This document shows, piece after piece, positions 1 through 5,503 of a stretch of 5,503 bases of DNA. The DNA comes from Legionellaceae bacterium. Its GTDB lineage: Bacteria; Pseudomonadota; Gammaproteobacteria; Legionellales; Legionellaceae. The stretch spans positions 1-5,503 of the forward strand of contig CANISA010000120.1 of NCBI GenBank assembly GCA_947470005.1, in the 5' to 3' direction. Each line of letters opens with the position of its first letter. The stretch's first letter is position 1. The position numbers and the translations under genes were made by a program. The notes under the pieces are model-generated. The model searched no databases. It saw only the letters and a list, made by a program, of their open reading frames with translations, and had not been told where the DNA came from.

Positions 1-1363
1 AACGCTTCGTCATCAGGTCATTCGCTGCATGCGTGATTATTTAAATGCCCTTGGTTTTCTTGACATGGAGACGCCCATGCTCACCAAAGCCACGCCTGCG
101 GGTGCGCGCGATTATTTGGTGCCTTCCCGTGTTCATCCGGGTGAATTTTATGCGTTGCCTCAATCGCCTCAATTATTTAAGCAGTTATTAATGATGTCCG
201 GGTTTGATCAGTATTATCAGGTGGCACGTTGTTTTCGGGATGAAGATCTTCGTGCGGACAGGCAACCTGAATTCACACAGTTAGATATAGAGATGGCCTT
301 TATTGACGAAGAACGCATTCGTACGCTCATCGAAGGAATGCTGCGTGTTGTGTTTCAAATCACGTTAGGTGTGGACTTGCCGAGCACGTTGCCAGTGATG
401 CCTTTTGCCGAAGCCATGCGTCGTTTTGGAAGCGATAAACCCGATTTACGCAACCCGTTGGAATTGATTGATATCGACGATCTCGTGCGTGACGTCGACT
501 TCAAGGTGTTTGCAGACGCGGCAAATGACACCAGCGGTCGAGTGGTCGCACTGAGACTGCCTGGTGGTTGCTCACTCACGCGAAAACAATTGGACGGGTA
601 TGCCGAGTTTGTGGGGATTTTTGGCGCGAAGGGTCTCGCTTACATAAAAATCAACGATAAAACACAAGGGTTGCAAGGGCTTCAATCCCCTATTTTGAAA
701 TTTTTAACAGAACACCACGTGAACGCGATCGTCGATCGAGCCGCTGCTGAGACAGGGGATGTGATTTTCTTCGGAGCAGATAAACGGCATGTAGTGAACG
801 AATCCATGGGTGCTTTGCGTGTGAAGCTAGGCCAAGATTGTGATTTGATTCAGCCAGGTTGGCGTTTGTTATGGGTGGTTGATTGGCCCATGTTTGAAGA
901 AGACAATAAAACACATGCCTTGCAAGCCATGCACCACCCGTTTACTTCGCCTAAAGATTTGTCGTGCGAAACGCTGAGGACGAATCCGATGGGCGCCGTG
1001 GCCAAGGCGTATGACATCGTGATTAATGGGTATGAGATTGGTGGGGGATCGATTCGTATCCATCAACCGCTCTTGCAGCAAACCGTTTTTGATTTGCTTG
1101 GAATGAGTGACGAAGAGGCCCAAGAAAAATTTGGCTTTTTGCTCGATGCCCTTCAATTCGGTTGCCCACCCCATGGAGGGATTGCGCTGGGTATCGATCG
1201 TTTGGTGATGTTATTGGCTCAGTCAACCACGATTTGCGATGTCATTGCTTTTCCAAAGACCCAATCAGCGGCTTGCTTGTTAACGAGTGCTCCTGCCGCG
1301 GTTGCGAAAGCGCAGCTGACTGAACTGGGGATCTGCCTTGCGTCGACCACACCTAAAAAATAA
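1..1363 (+). CDS. aspS: Aspartyl-tRNA synthetase, 5'-truncated by the window edge
   Basis: This is a class II aminoacyl-tRNA synthetase that charges tRNA-Asp with aspartate in the cytoplasm. The reading frame is open from base 2, so the gene begins upstream. About 453 codons are visible against roughly 590 for the usual bacterial enzyme, so the N-terminal anticodon-binding OB domain is missing from view. Motif 1 lies in the first 80 bases and ends in ETPML. The flipping-loop region reads TKATPAGARD. The aspartate-site QSPQ is at 161-172, and motif 2 (FRDED, then RQPEFTQ) starts at 233 with its arginine at 236-238. The bacterial GAD insertion domain spans roughly 395-830. Motif 3 (GIALGIDRL) has its arginine at 1199-1201. 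The C-terminus follows the family pattern DVIAFPKTQSAACL. Discriminating and non-discriminating enzymes cannot be told apart here, because the diagnostic residues are in the missing N-terminal domain. No terminator follows; the channel gene overlaps its 3' end. Confidence 0.97.
   Translation, partial: TLRHQVIRCMRDYLNALGFLDMETPMLTKATPAGARDYLVPSRVHPGEFYALPQSPQLFKQLLMMSGFDQYYQVARCFRDEDLRADRQPEFTQLDIEMAFIDEERIRTLIEGMLRVVFQITLGVDLPSTLPVMPFAEAMRRFGSDKPDLRNPLELIDIDDLVRDVDFKVFADAANDTSGRVVALRLPGGCSLTRKQLDGYAEFVGIFGAKGLAYIKINDKTQGLQGLQSPILKFLTEHHVNAIVDRAAAETGDVIFFGADKRHVVNESMGALRVKLGQDCDLIQPGWRLLWVVDWPMFEEDNKTHALQAMHHPFTSPKDLSCETLRTNPMGAVAKAYDIVINGYEIGGGSIRIHQPLLQQTVFDLLGMSDEEAQEKFGFLLDALQFGCPPHGGIALGIDRLVMLLAQSTTICDVIAFPKTQSAACLLTSAPAAVAKAQLTELGICLASTTPKK
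1327..1331 (+). promoter_or_regulatory. Putative ribosome binding site for the channel gene, inside aspS
   Basis: GGGGA lies six bases before the TTG codon at 1338, within the last codons of aspS. It supports TTG as the start. The first in-frame ATG, at 1395, has no comparable purine-rich site and would remove the basic N-region of the signal peptide. The site is short, so this is suggestive only. Confidence 0.45.
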
Positions 1364-4265
1364 GTCACGTGCATGCTCCATCGGGCGATGGTTCATGCAC
1401 GGCCTGTTATTATGCGTGATGGCGAACGGAAGCCTCGCTCGCACAAACGAGGCCACGGGCCAGCTGATTGAGTACCTTGCTGAAGAAAAAATAAATTTAG
1501 CGCTGGCCGCGCACGAACGACCACTGTGGACGCCTCCGCACGATCATCAAACGCTACTGGCCGAAACACATCAAATCGACCTGCTCATTCCGTTAGTGCA
1601 GGCTAAAATTGCTATATTTGATCGGTATATGCTCAGTCAGCGCGCAAGACAGCACGATTTATCAAATCAATTAAAAAGAATACAACAATCCCCGCTGGGT
1701 CATTCAGATGAGCAAGCAGCGCTTGATCGCGTGAGTAACATGCGAACGTTACTTGATACAAACAACAAAGCCATTGAACTGATTAAAGACAACCTTGCTT
1801 TAGCGCATCAATACCAGGCAACCTTGCTTAAACAATCACGCACGCTGGCGCGATGGGAGGCAGAAGAGAAGACAAGAGAAACGCTGAAAGCGGCACGCGA
1901 GACAATCAGCCTTCTGGATCAGCAACGGGCGGCGTTGTATAAAAAAAACATTACCTTAGAACGACAAAAAAAATCGGCCCTGCTGTTTCATGAATCAAGT
2001 CTAATAAACGAGGAGACGCTGTTTATCAACAACCAGAATATTTTGTTGATTGACGATGAAATCACAGCCCTTCAATGGAAAATGAGGATTGCACAAGCAA
2101 AAAAGGTCTTTATTGAAAAGGAAGACATCAATACACTGGAATCCTTGATAGCACTCGATGAACAAGCCATCAACCAAAGTGAACGCATGTTGATCTCATC
2201 GATGAGCATGTTGGCGCTTCTCCCATGTGAGCAACCGATGATGGCATCCATCGCGCCGTTGAAGCAAGCATGCGTGTCATTAGAACAGAAGGTCCGGTTA
2301 CGAGGAAACGTGCTGCGTAAAGAGCAGCAGATGCTTCAACTGGAGTTAACCAACAAACAAGGGCTCTTAAGAAAACAATTGGCTTCTCGCCAAAGCCTAA
2401 CGGAGTACCCGCTGGAGGTTTGGTCAGGAATCGCCAACCAACTCATCCAGATCCCTTTTCAAGGTTATCATTATGGTGGTTCAGTTGCTGGCAGCGTCAG
2501 CGATCAATACGCGTGGCAAGCTTCGTGGCCCATCGCTTTATTTTGGAGCACCCTCGTGTTGGTGGTCTTGGCCTCAGTGCTTGTTTATCGCCTCTTGTCT
2601 CGTTTTACGCAGGATAAAGCACGCTCCCGATTGTCGGCTCATCTCTATGATGGGCTTCTTATCCTTATCCACCGTAATGTCCCCCAGTTGGCGTTTTTTT
2701 TGATCATCATGGTGACGTTGCTTTTCAATCAAATCCCTTACGCTCATTGCCGACTCCTGATTCATTTGCTGCTTGTTTGGTTTGTCTGTCGCCAGCTAAT
2801 CTTGATTGCTCGTTTGGCATTGTTGGAGCGGTTAAGTGATGTCTCTGGCCACGATGTGCGGTTGTATTATCGATTAAAATGGTTATTACTGACGGGGGGA
2901 TGGTCAACGGGCCTGATGGTTTTTAGCCACGAGCTGCCCTTGTCGTTTTTGCTCCAGGATATATTTGATTGGTTGTTCATGCTATTTTTGCTGGCCGTAT
3001 CGCTTGTCGCATGGCAAAGCCGCGACGTACTGCCACACGTGTTGCCCTCCTTATTGACGACGAAAAAGCGCCATGTGCGCCACGTGGTGTCGTTGCTGGG
3101 CTTGCTCATACCGGTAACCTTGCTTACGACGGCACTCATTGGTTTGGTGGGGTATATTAATTTGGCGTGGACCATGAGCCGTTATCAAGCCTATTTTTTG
3201 GTGGTGGTCACCGGGAATGTGTTGGTGCGGGGCCTGGTACGCGACGCGCTCGACTTTCTCTCTGAATGGATGGTGGGGTCACTGCACAACGGTTGGCTTT
3301 GGGTCGAGGCGCTGTTAAAGCCGATAGACAAACTCTTGCGAATAGGGCTTTTTCTTTTGAGTGTGTTGATCTTATTGCAATGGGTGGGGTTGTCTTCTAA
3401 TCAGACATTGCGTTCAGGCGTCGCCGCGATAGGGCACTATCCGTTGATCAATTGGGCGGGTGTTCACATCACCTTCTTGAGCCTAGCGGAGTTTATTGCG
3501 CTCCTGTTGGTTTTTATTTGGGCGTCCAAATGGTCAAGGGAATTTTGTTACCGGTGGCTCTATGCTCATGTGATTGATCCAGGCATTCGAAATAGTTTTG
3601 CCGTGTTTACACAATACAGCGTGGTCCTGTTAGGCTGTTTTGTCACACTGCGCGTGCTAGGGATAGACTTCACGGGCATGATGGTGGTGCTTGGAGGGCT
3701 GGCCGTCGGAATGGGCTTTGGGCTTCGCGATTTTGCAAGCAACATCGTAGGCGGCATCATGTTATTGATTGAGCGACCGGTTAGGGAAGGGGATCTCATC
3801 ACGATTGGTGAACATGAAGGGCGGGTCGCGCACATCGGGATCCGTTCCATGCGCGTCTCCTCGTGGGACAACATGGAAGTCCTCGTCCCGAACGCAGAGA
3901 CCTTCAATAAGCCTTTTACGAACTGGACGCATCAAGACAGCGTAGTGAGAACGGTCGTTCCCATCAAGGTAAGCCGCTCGGACGATCCCATCATGATTCA
4001 ACAACTGATTCAAGATGTGCTGGCCATCATTCCTGAAATTTTAAACGATCCCGCCCCACAAGTGTTTTTAAAACAAATAGACGAAGCGCTTATCGAATTT
4101 GAGGTGCGTTATTTCATCAACGTGCAATTGCACACCCGGTTTGAAATTCGTTCAAAAGCCTTACTGGCCATCATGGCACAATTTAAAGCCGCGGGAATTA
4201 AGGCACCCATTCCACCACTCAGTGTGGAGTTAAACACAACGATGAAGGATGAGCCGCAGGACTAA
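1338..4265 (+). CDS. MscK/MscM-type large mechanosensitive channel
   Basis: This is an inner-membrane MscS-superfamily channel that should open under membrane tension and release solutes on hypo-osmotic shock. With the TTG start it has a signal peptide (basic N-region, hydrophobic core about 18-30, likely cleavage after SLA at residue 34). A largely helical, coiled-coil-prone periplasmic region follows at about 35-395, with two cysteines, C297 and C312. I count about eleven hydrophobic segments, near 398-417, 443-463, 470-496, 513-534, 543-560, 582-607, 617-632, 667-686, 709-733, 754-776 and 781-812. The last is the pore helix, rich in Gly and Ala (GGLAVGMGFGLRDFASN). The cytoplasmic MscS beta domain follows (ERPVREGDLI at about 811-820, then VLVPNAETFNKPFTNW), then an alpha/beta C-terminal domain. 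Length, 975 aa, is somewhat below the roughly 1100 of E. coli MscK and MscM, mainly in the periplasmic part. Family is clear; MscK versus MscM orthology is not. The 26-base overlap with aspS implies co-transcription. Confidence 0.93.
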   Translation: MRRPHLKNKSRACSIGRWFMHGLLLCVMANGSLARTNEATGQLIEYLAEEKINLALAAHERPLWTPPHDHQTLLAETHQIDLLIPLVQAKIAIFDRYMLSQRARQHDLSNQLKRIQQSPLGHSDEQAALDRVSNMRTLLDTNNKAIELIKDNLALAHQYQATLLKQSRTLARWEAEEKTRETLKAARETISLLDQQRAALYKKNITLERQKKSALLFHESSLINEETLFINNQNILLIDDEITALQWKMRIAQAKKVFIEKEDINTLESLIALDEQAINQSERMLISSMSMLALLPCEQPMMASIAPLKQACVSLEQKVRLRGNVLRKEQQMLQLELTNKQGLLRKQLASRQSLTEYPLEVWSGIANQLIQIPFQGYHYGGSVAGSVSDQYAWQASWPIALFWSTLVLVVLASVLVYRLLSRFTQDKARSRLSAHLYDGLLILIHRNVPQLAFFLIIMVTLLFNQIPYAHCRLLIHLLLVWFVCRQLILIARLALLERLSDVSGHDVRLYYRLKWLLLTGGWSTGLMVFSHELPLSFLLQDIFDWLFMLFLLAVSLVAWQSRDVLPHVLPSLLTTKKRHVRHVVSLLGLLIPVTLLTTALIGLVGYINLAWTMSRYQAYFLVVVTGNVLVRGLVRDALDFLSEWMVGSLHNGWLWVEALLKPIDKLLRIGLFLLSVLILLQWVGLSSNQTLRSGVAAIGHYPLINWAGVHITFLSLAEFIALLLVFIWASKWSREFCYRWLYAHVIDPGIRNSFAVFTQYSVVLLGCFVTLRVLGIDFTGMMVVLGGLAVGMGFGLRDFASNIVGGIMLLIERPVREGDLITIGEHEGRVAHIGIRSMRVSSWDNMEVLVPNAETFNKPFTNWTHQDSVVRTVVPIKVSRSDDPIMIQQLIQDVLAIIPEILNDPAPQVFLKQIDEALIEFEVRYFINVQLHTRFEIRSKALLAIMAQFKAAGIKAPIPPLSVELNTTMKDEPQD

Positions 4266-4288
4266 ACCGGTGTGATTGCACAATGGTC

Positions 4289-4300
4289 ATTATTAATAAT
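4289..4300. repeat. AT-only 12-bp perfect palindrome
   Basis: ATTATTAATAAT reads the same on both strands and sits in the spacer after the channel gene. It could be an operator, a promoter element (TAATAA lies 15 bases after a poor -35-like TTGCAC at 4276), or simply low-complexity AT sequence. Nothing in the window decides between these. No convincing promoter is visible for the downstream module. Confidence 0.3.
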
Positions 4301-4302
4301 AA

Positions 4303-4360
4303 GGGGTAGAATTCCTTCTCCCCTTCCGGGAGAAGGTGCCCGACAGGGCGGATGAGGGGG
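4303..4360. repeat. REP-like palindromic intergenic repeat
   Basis: The core is a perfect 9-bp stem, CCTTCTCCC at 4314-4322 and GGGAGAAGG at 4328-4336, around the loop CTTCC. A smaller stem follows, GCCC/GGGC around GACA at 4338-4349 (counting flanking bases), then a GGATGAGGGGG tail. This arrangement (CTCCC hairpin, GCCCGA..GGGC, GGATGAGGG) matches a dispersed intergenic repeat I recognise from many proteobacterial genomes, so it is probably one copy of a family. It is not a standard intrinsic terminator because no T-run follows either strand. The unit from 4303 to 4360 is flanked by ATAATAA at 4296-4302 and 4361-4367, a possible target duplication, although the AT-rich setting makes chance plausible. 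Confidence 0.7.
4354..4360 (+). promoter_or_regulatory. Putative ribosome binding site within the repeat tail
   Basis: GAGGGGG is the only purine-rich site before the HepT-like gene, and it forms the end of the REP-like repeat. Its last base is ten bases before the ATG at 4371 and seven before the in-frame TTG at 4368. It therefore does not firmly choose between the adjacent codons TTG and ATG. Confidence 0.5.
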
Positions 4361-4370
4361 ATAATAATTG

Positions 4371-4805
4371 ATGTCCGTACGTGATGATTTTCTTCGTGAA
4401 CAACGAGTAAAACTGCTCAAAGCCATTGGTCATTTGGAATACAGCTATAAAAAAATTCAACGCCTTCCTCTGGACCCTGCTGCATTAGATGAAGAGGGCC
4501 TAGAAACATGGGAAAGTTTTATCGCACGATTTTCTCGCGTAGCAGATATTTACCTCATGAAATACGTACGAGCCTACATTTTGTCTCAAGATCCTGGTTT
4601 TACGGGTAGTTTTCGAGACTTTATTAATCAAGCAGCAAAATTATCCCTGTTAACCGACACGGAAATCTGGATGGCCATCCGTGAATTGTGCAATATTTCT
4701 GATCATGAATACAATGACAAGGATCTTGAGTTGTTTTTTAAGCGCTTAAAATTAGAAACGCCTCGATTGATTGCGATTAAACATAACTTGCCGGGCGAAT
4801 CATGA
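4371..4805 (+). CDS. HepT/HI0074-like protein, partner of a minimal nucleotidyltransferase
   Basis: This 144-residue, mostly helical protein resembles the HepT/HI0074 family, formerly called nucleotidyltransferase substrate-binding proteins. Some members are RNase toxins neutralised by AMPylation by the cognate MntA. Family-like stretches are LETWESFIARFSRVAD in the middle and the C-terminal signature RELCNISDHEY, starting near residue 104. In relatives as I remember them the signature reads RELRN..AHEY, giving the R-x4-H motif of HepT. Here the arginine position is Cys107 (TGC at 4689-4691), one transition away from CGC, while His112 and Tyr114 remain. The predicted ribonuclease motif is therefore incomplete. 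ATG at 4371 is chosen over TTG at 4368. The stop overlaps the next gene's start as ATGA at 4802-4805, so translation is probably coupled. No substrate or toxicity can be claimed from sequence alone. Confidence 0.82.
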   Translation: MSVRDDFLREQRVKLLKAIGHLEYSYKKIQRLPLDPAALDEEGLETWESFIARFSRVADIYLMKYVRAYILSQDPGFTGSFRDFINQAAKLSLLTDTEIWMAIRELCNISDHEYNDKDLELFFKRLKLETPRLIAIKHNLPGES

Positions 4806-5121
4806 GATTGAGCTTAGATCAAATCGATCATATTATTTCATCAATAATGCCCTTTCTTAATCCCCATCATGCCGAATTACGACTTTACGGCAGCCGTGCT
4901 AACGACAAGGCGAAGGGGGGAGATATTGATTTAGTACTACTAACTGATCAACCAGATACTGCGGAGTTGCTTCTAGAAAAAAGCATTATCTTCTGGCATC
5001 CATGAAGAAAAAACTATTCGAGCAAAAAATTGACGTACTGATTACCGAAAGAAAAAACATAAACGACAATAATTTTTTAAAACTAATTTTACCTGAGTCA
5101 GTTCATATTAAAACCTGGTGA
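4802..5121 (+). pseudogene. MntA/HI0073-like minimal nucleotidyltransferase, interrupted by a -1 shift
   Basis: The first frame runs 4802-5005 (67 aa) and carries the minimal nucleotidyltransferase motif GSX9DXD: G30, S31, D41 and D43, in LYGSRANDKAKGGDIDL. In the toxin-antitoxin members this enzyme uses ATP to AMPylate the HepT tyrosine. Family resemblance stops at the A6 run 4977-4982. After it the first frame gives an unrelated SIIFWHP and a stop. A -1 shift there gives KKHYLLASMKKKLFEQKIDV and continues to TGA at 5119-5121, for a restored length of 106 aa, normal for this family. The restored part contains IDVLI with D78, the likely third metal-binding acid, which the 67-aa product lacks. 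Possible readings are a single-A deletion, a sequencing error, slippage at the A run, or restart at ATG 5002, which overlaps the stop codon as ATGA. I favour a broken or split gene. Confidence 0.8.
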
Positions 5122-5131
5122 TTTAAGTTAC

Positions 5132-5150
5132 ACAGTAAAACTGTTTTTAT
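5132..5150 (+). terminator. Weak terminator-like hairpin after the nucleotidyltransferase gene
   Basis: ACAGT at 5132-5136 and ACTGT at 5140-5144 form a 5-bp stem with a three-base AAA loop, followed by TTTTAT. It lies ten bases after the TGA at 5119-5121. The stem is short and AT-rich, so termination here would be inefficient. The position right after the restored stop is the main support. Confidence 0.35.
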
Positions 5151-5213
5151 GTCATCAACTGTCCTTTTCCCACCAGGAGCTACCCTCTGGACACGTAATT
5201 GCATAAAAACAAA

Positions 5214-5257
5214 CCGTCATTGCGAGCGCGAGCGTGGCAACCCAGGCACCTTGGAGC
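5214..5257 (+). repeat. Left terminal inverted repeat
   Basis: This 44-base arm pairs with 5407-5450 at 43 of 44 positions. It is much more GC-rich than the AT-rich DNA on either side, a sign of foreign origin for the element. Confidence 0.85.
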
Positions 5258-5342
5258 TACACCATTGATAAATTGCGTTCACTTTTTGGCGTATAGGATT
5301 GCAGTGACTATTTTAAACGAGCTATCTCGACTGTATCCAAAG

Positions 5343-5375
5343 ATTGTCTTGTTTAGGCTAGCCAAACAAGACAAT
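5343..5375. repeat. Strong internal hairpin of the MITE-like element
   Basis: ATTGTCTTGTTT (5343-5354) pairs perfectly with AAACAAGACAAT (5364-5375). The stem continues as GGC/GCC after a single unpaired A5355 and closes on TA. It is the largest of several internal hairpins; others are CGAG/CTCG at 5318-5329 and GCCAG/CTGGC at 5392-5403. Confidence 0.7.
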
Positions 5376-5406
5376 AACCTACATCTGAAAAGCCAGCACT
5401 GGCGTG

Positions 5407-5450
5407 GCTCCAAGGTGCCTGGGTTGCCACGCTTGCGCTCGCAATGACGG
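5407..5450 (-). repeat. Right terminal inverted repeat
   Basis: This is the inverted copy of 5214-5257, starting GCTCCAAGG and ending CAATGACGG on the top strand. The T-run at 5452-5456 directly follows, which is what gives the complete stem its terminator-like character. Confidence 0.85.
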
Positions 5451-5475
5451 GTTTTTATAATAATAAATGTGTCCA

Positions 5476-5503
5476 CTTAGGTACACACAACCTATGATGA
5501 GCC
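5476..5503. other. Non-coding tail with a small inverted repeat
   Basis: No gene start or RNA gene is visible in the last bases. TAGGT (5478-5482) and ACCTA (5490-5494) form a short inverted repeat around ACACACA, too short to interpret. Confidence 0.3.

Larger units (their letters stand above)
5214..5450. mobile_element. MITE-like element with 44-base terminal inverted repeats
   Basis: The left arm 5214-5257 (starting CCGTCATTGCGAG, ending CCTTGGAGC) and the right arm 5407-5450 are inverted copies. They differ at one position, G5230 against T5434, which would still pair as G-U in RNA. The 149-base centre has no convincing coding sequence but several short hairpins. A GTCATTGCGAGC start leading to GCAACCCAGG is a style of dispersed non-coding repeat I recognise from Legionella, Rickettsia and other genomes. 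The element has no transposase, so movement would need one supplied elsewhere. No clear target-site duplication is visible. The right arm is followed directly by GTTTTTAT, and on the other strand the left arm is followed by TTTGTTTTTAT, so a transcript through the element from either side would meet a long stem and then a T-run. It may act as a bidirectional terminator. Confidence 0.75.
5188..5475. repeat. Outer inverted repeat framing the MITE-like element
   Basis: TGGACAC at 5188-5194 is matched in inverted orientation by GTGTCCA at 5469-5475. Between these and the 44-base arms lie ATAAAAAC (5203-5210) and its complement GTTTTTAT (5451-5458), separated by unmatched spacers of 8 and 10 bases. 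The inverted symmetry therefore reaches about 25 bases beyond the core arms on each side, with gaps. Either the mobile unit is larger than its conserved core, or it inserted into an older palindromic site. Confidence 0.4.

Noticed and set aside
355..1226. Minus-strand open frames inside aspS
   Set aside because: They are antisense shadows of a highly conserved gene, with low-complexity Ser/Arg-rich translations and no domain signal.
2574..3175. Several open frames of 60-100 codons on both strands inside the channel gene
   Set aside because: They overlap the clearly coding transmembrane region, have no ribosome binding sites of note and show no recognisable domains.
4314..4336. REP-like hairpin as an intrinsic terminator for the channel gene
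   Set aside because: The stem is strong, but no T-run follows it on either strand. It could still slow transcription or block exonucleases.
5199..5447. Open frame through the MITE-like element on the + strand, starting TTG and reading LHKN near its start
   Set aside because: It reads straight through both inverted-repeat arms. The LHKN start recalls IS481-type transposases, but only four residues match and the rest is repeat translation with no family resemblance.
5279..5476. Minus-strand open frame containing RHCERKRGNPG and GYSRDS
   Set aside because: RHCERKRGNPG is the usual spurious translation of CGTCATTGCGAG repeats. GYSRDS resembles a motif in some IS481-type transposases, but six residues in a 149-base structured centre are not enough to call a remnant.
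5122..5503. CRISPR array or tRNA gene in the distal non-coding region
   Set aside because: There are no regularly spaced direct repeats, and no tRNA-type arms or T-loop sequence. The only 8-base direct repeat, GGAGCTAC at 5176 and 5253, is likely chance.

Overview
The window looks like a chromosomal segment of a gammaproteobacterium. The AspRS fragment is of the standard bacterial type and reads very close to the enterobacterial enzyme. The large channel protein has the MscK/MscM layout typical of this class. The two dispersed repeats, one beginning CCTTCTCCC and one beginning CCGTCATTGCGAG, recall elements I associate with Legionella- and Coxiella-like genomes. Assignment to the order Legionellales is a guess from repeat style and moderate base composition, not a demonstrated fact.

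Layout. (1) Bases 1-1363 hold the 3' three quarters of aspS (aspartyl-tRNA synthetase); its 5' end lies outside the window. (2) Bases 1338-4265 hold a 975-residue MscK/MscM-type mechanosensitive channel. It overlaps the end of aspS by 26 bases and is probably translated from a TTG codon, so the two genes look co-transcribed. (3) Bases 4266-4370 form a short spacer with an AT-rich palindrome and a REP-like palindromic repeat, whose distal end appears to supply the ribosome binding site of the next gene. (4) Bases 4371-5121 hold a two-gene module joined by an ATGA overlap: a HepT/HI0074-like protein and a MntA/HI0073-like minimal nucleotidyltransferase. (5) Bases 5122-5503 have no convincing gene. 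They hold a weak terminator-like hairpin and a roughly 240-base MITE-like element with 44-base, nearly perfect terminal inverted repeats and several internal hairpins.

The first two genes are housekeeping and osmotic-protection functions. The second half is accessory DNA. The HepT/MntA pair resembles a toxin-antitoxin module in which MntA AMPylates and neutralises HepT, but here both halves look damaged. The HepT motif that should read R-x4-H has a cysteine in place of the arginine. The nucleotidyltransferase is split by a -1 shift at an A6 run, which separates the GSX9DXD motif from the third acidic residue. The split leaves an ATGA stop/start overlap, so a two-piece enzyme is formally possible. 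The damaged module, bracketed by two kinds of palindromic repeat, is the most interesting part of the window.
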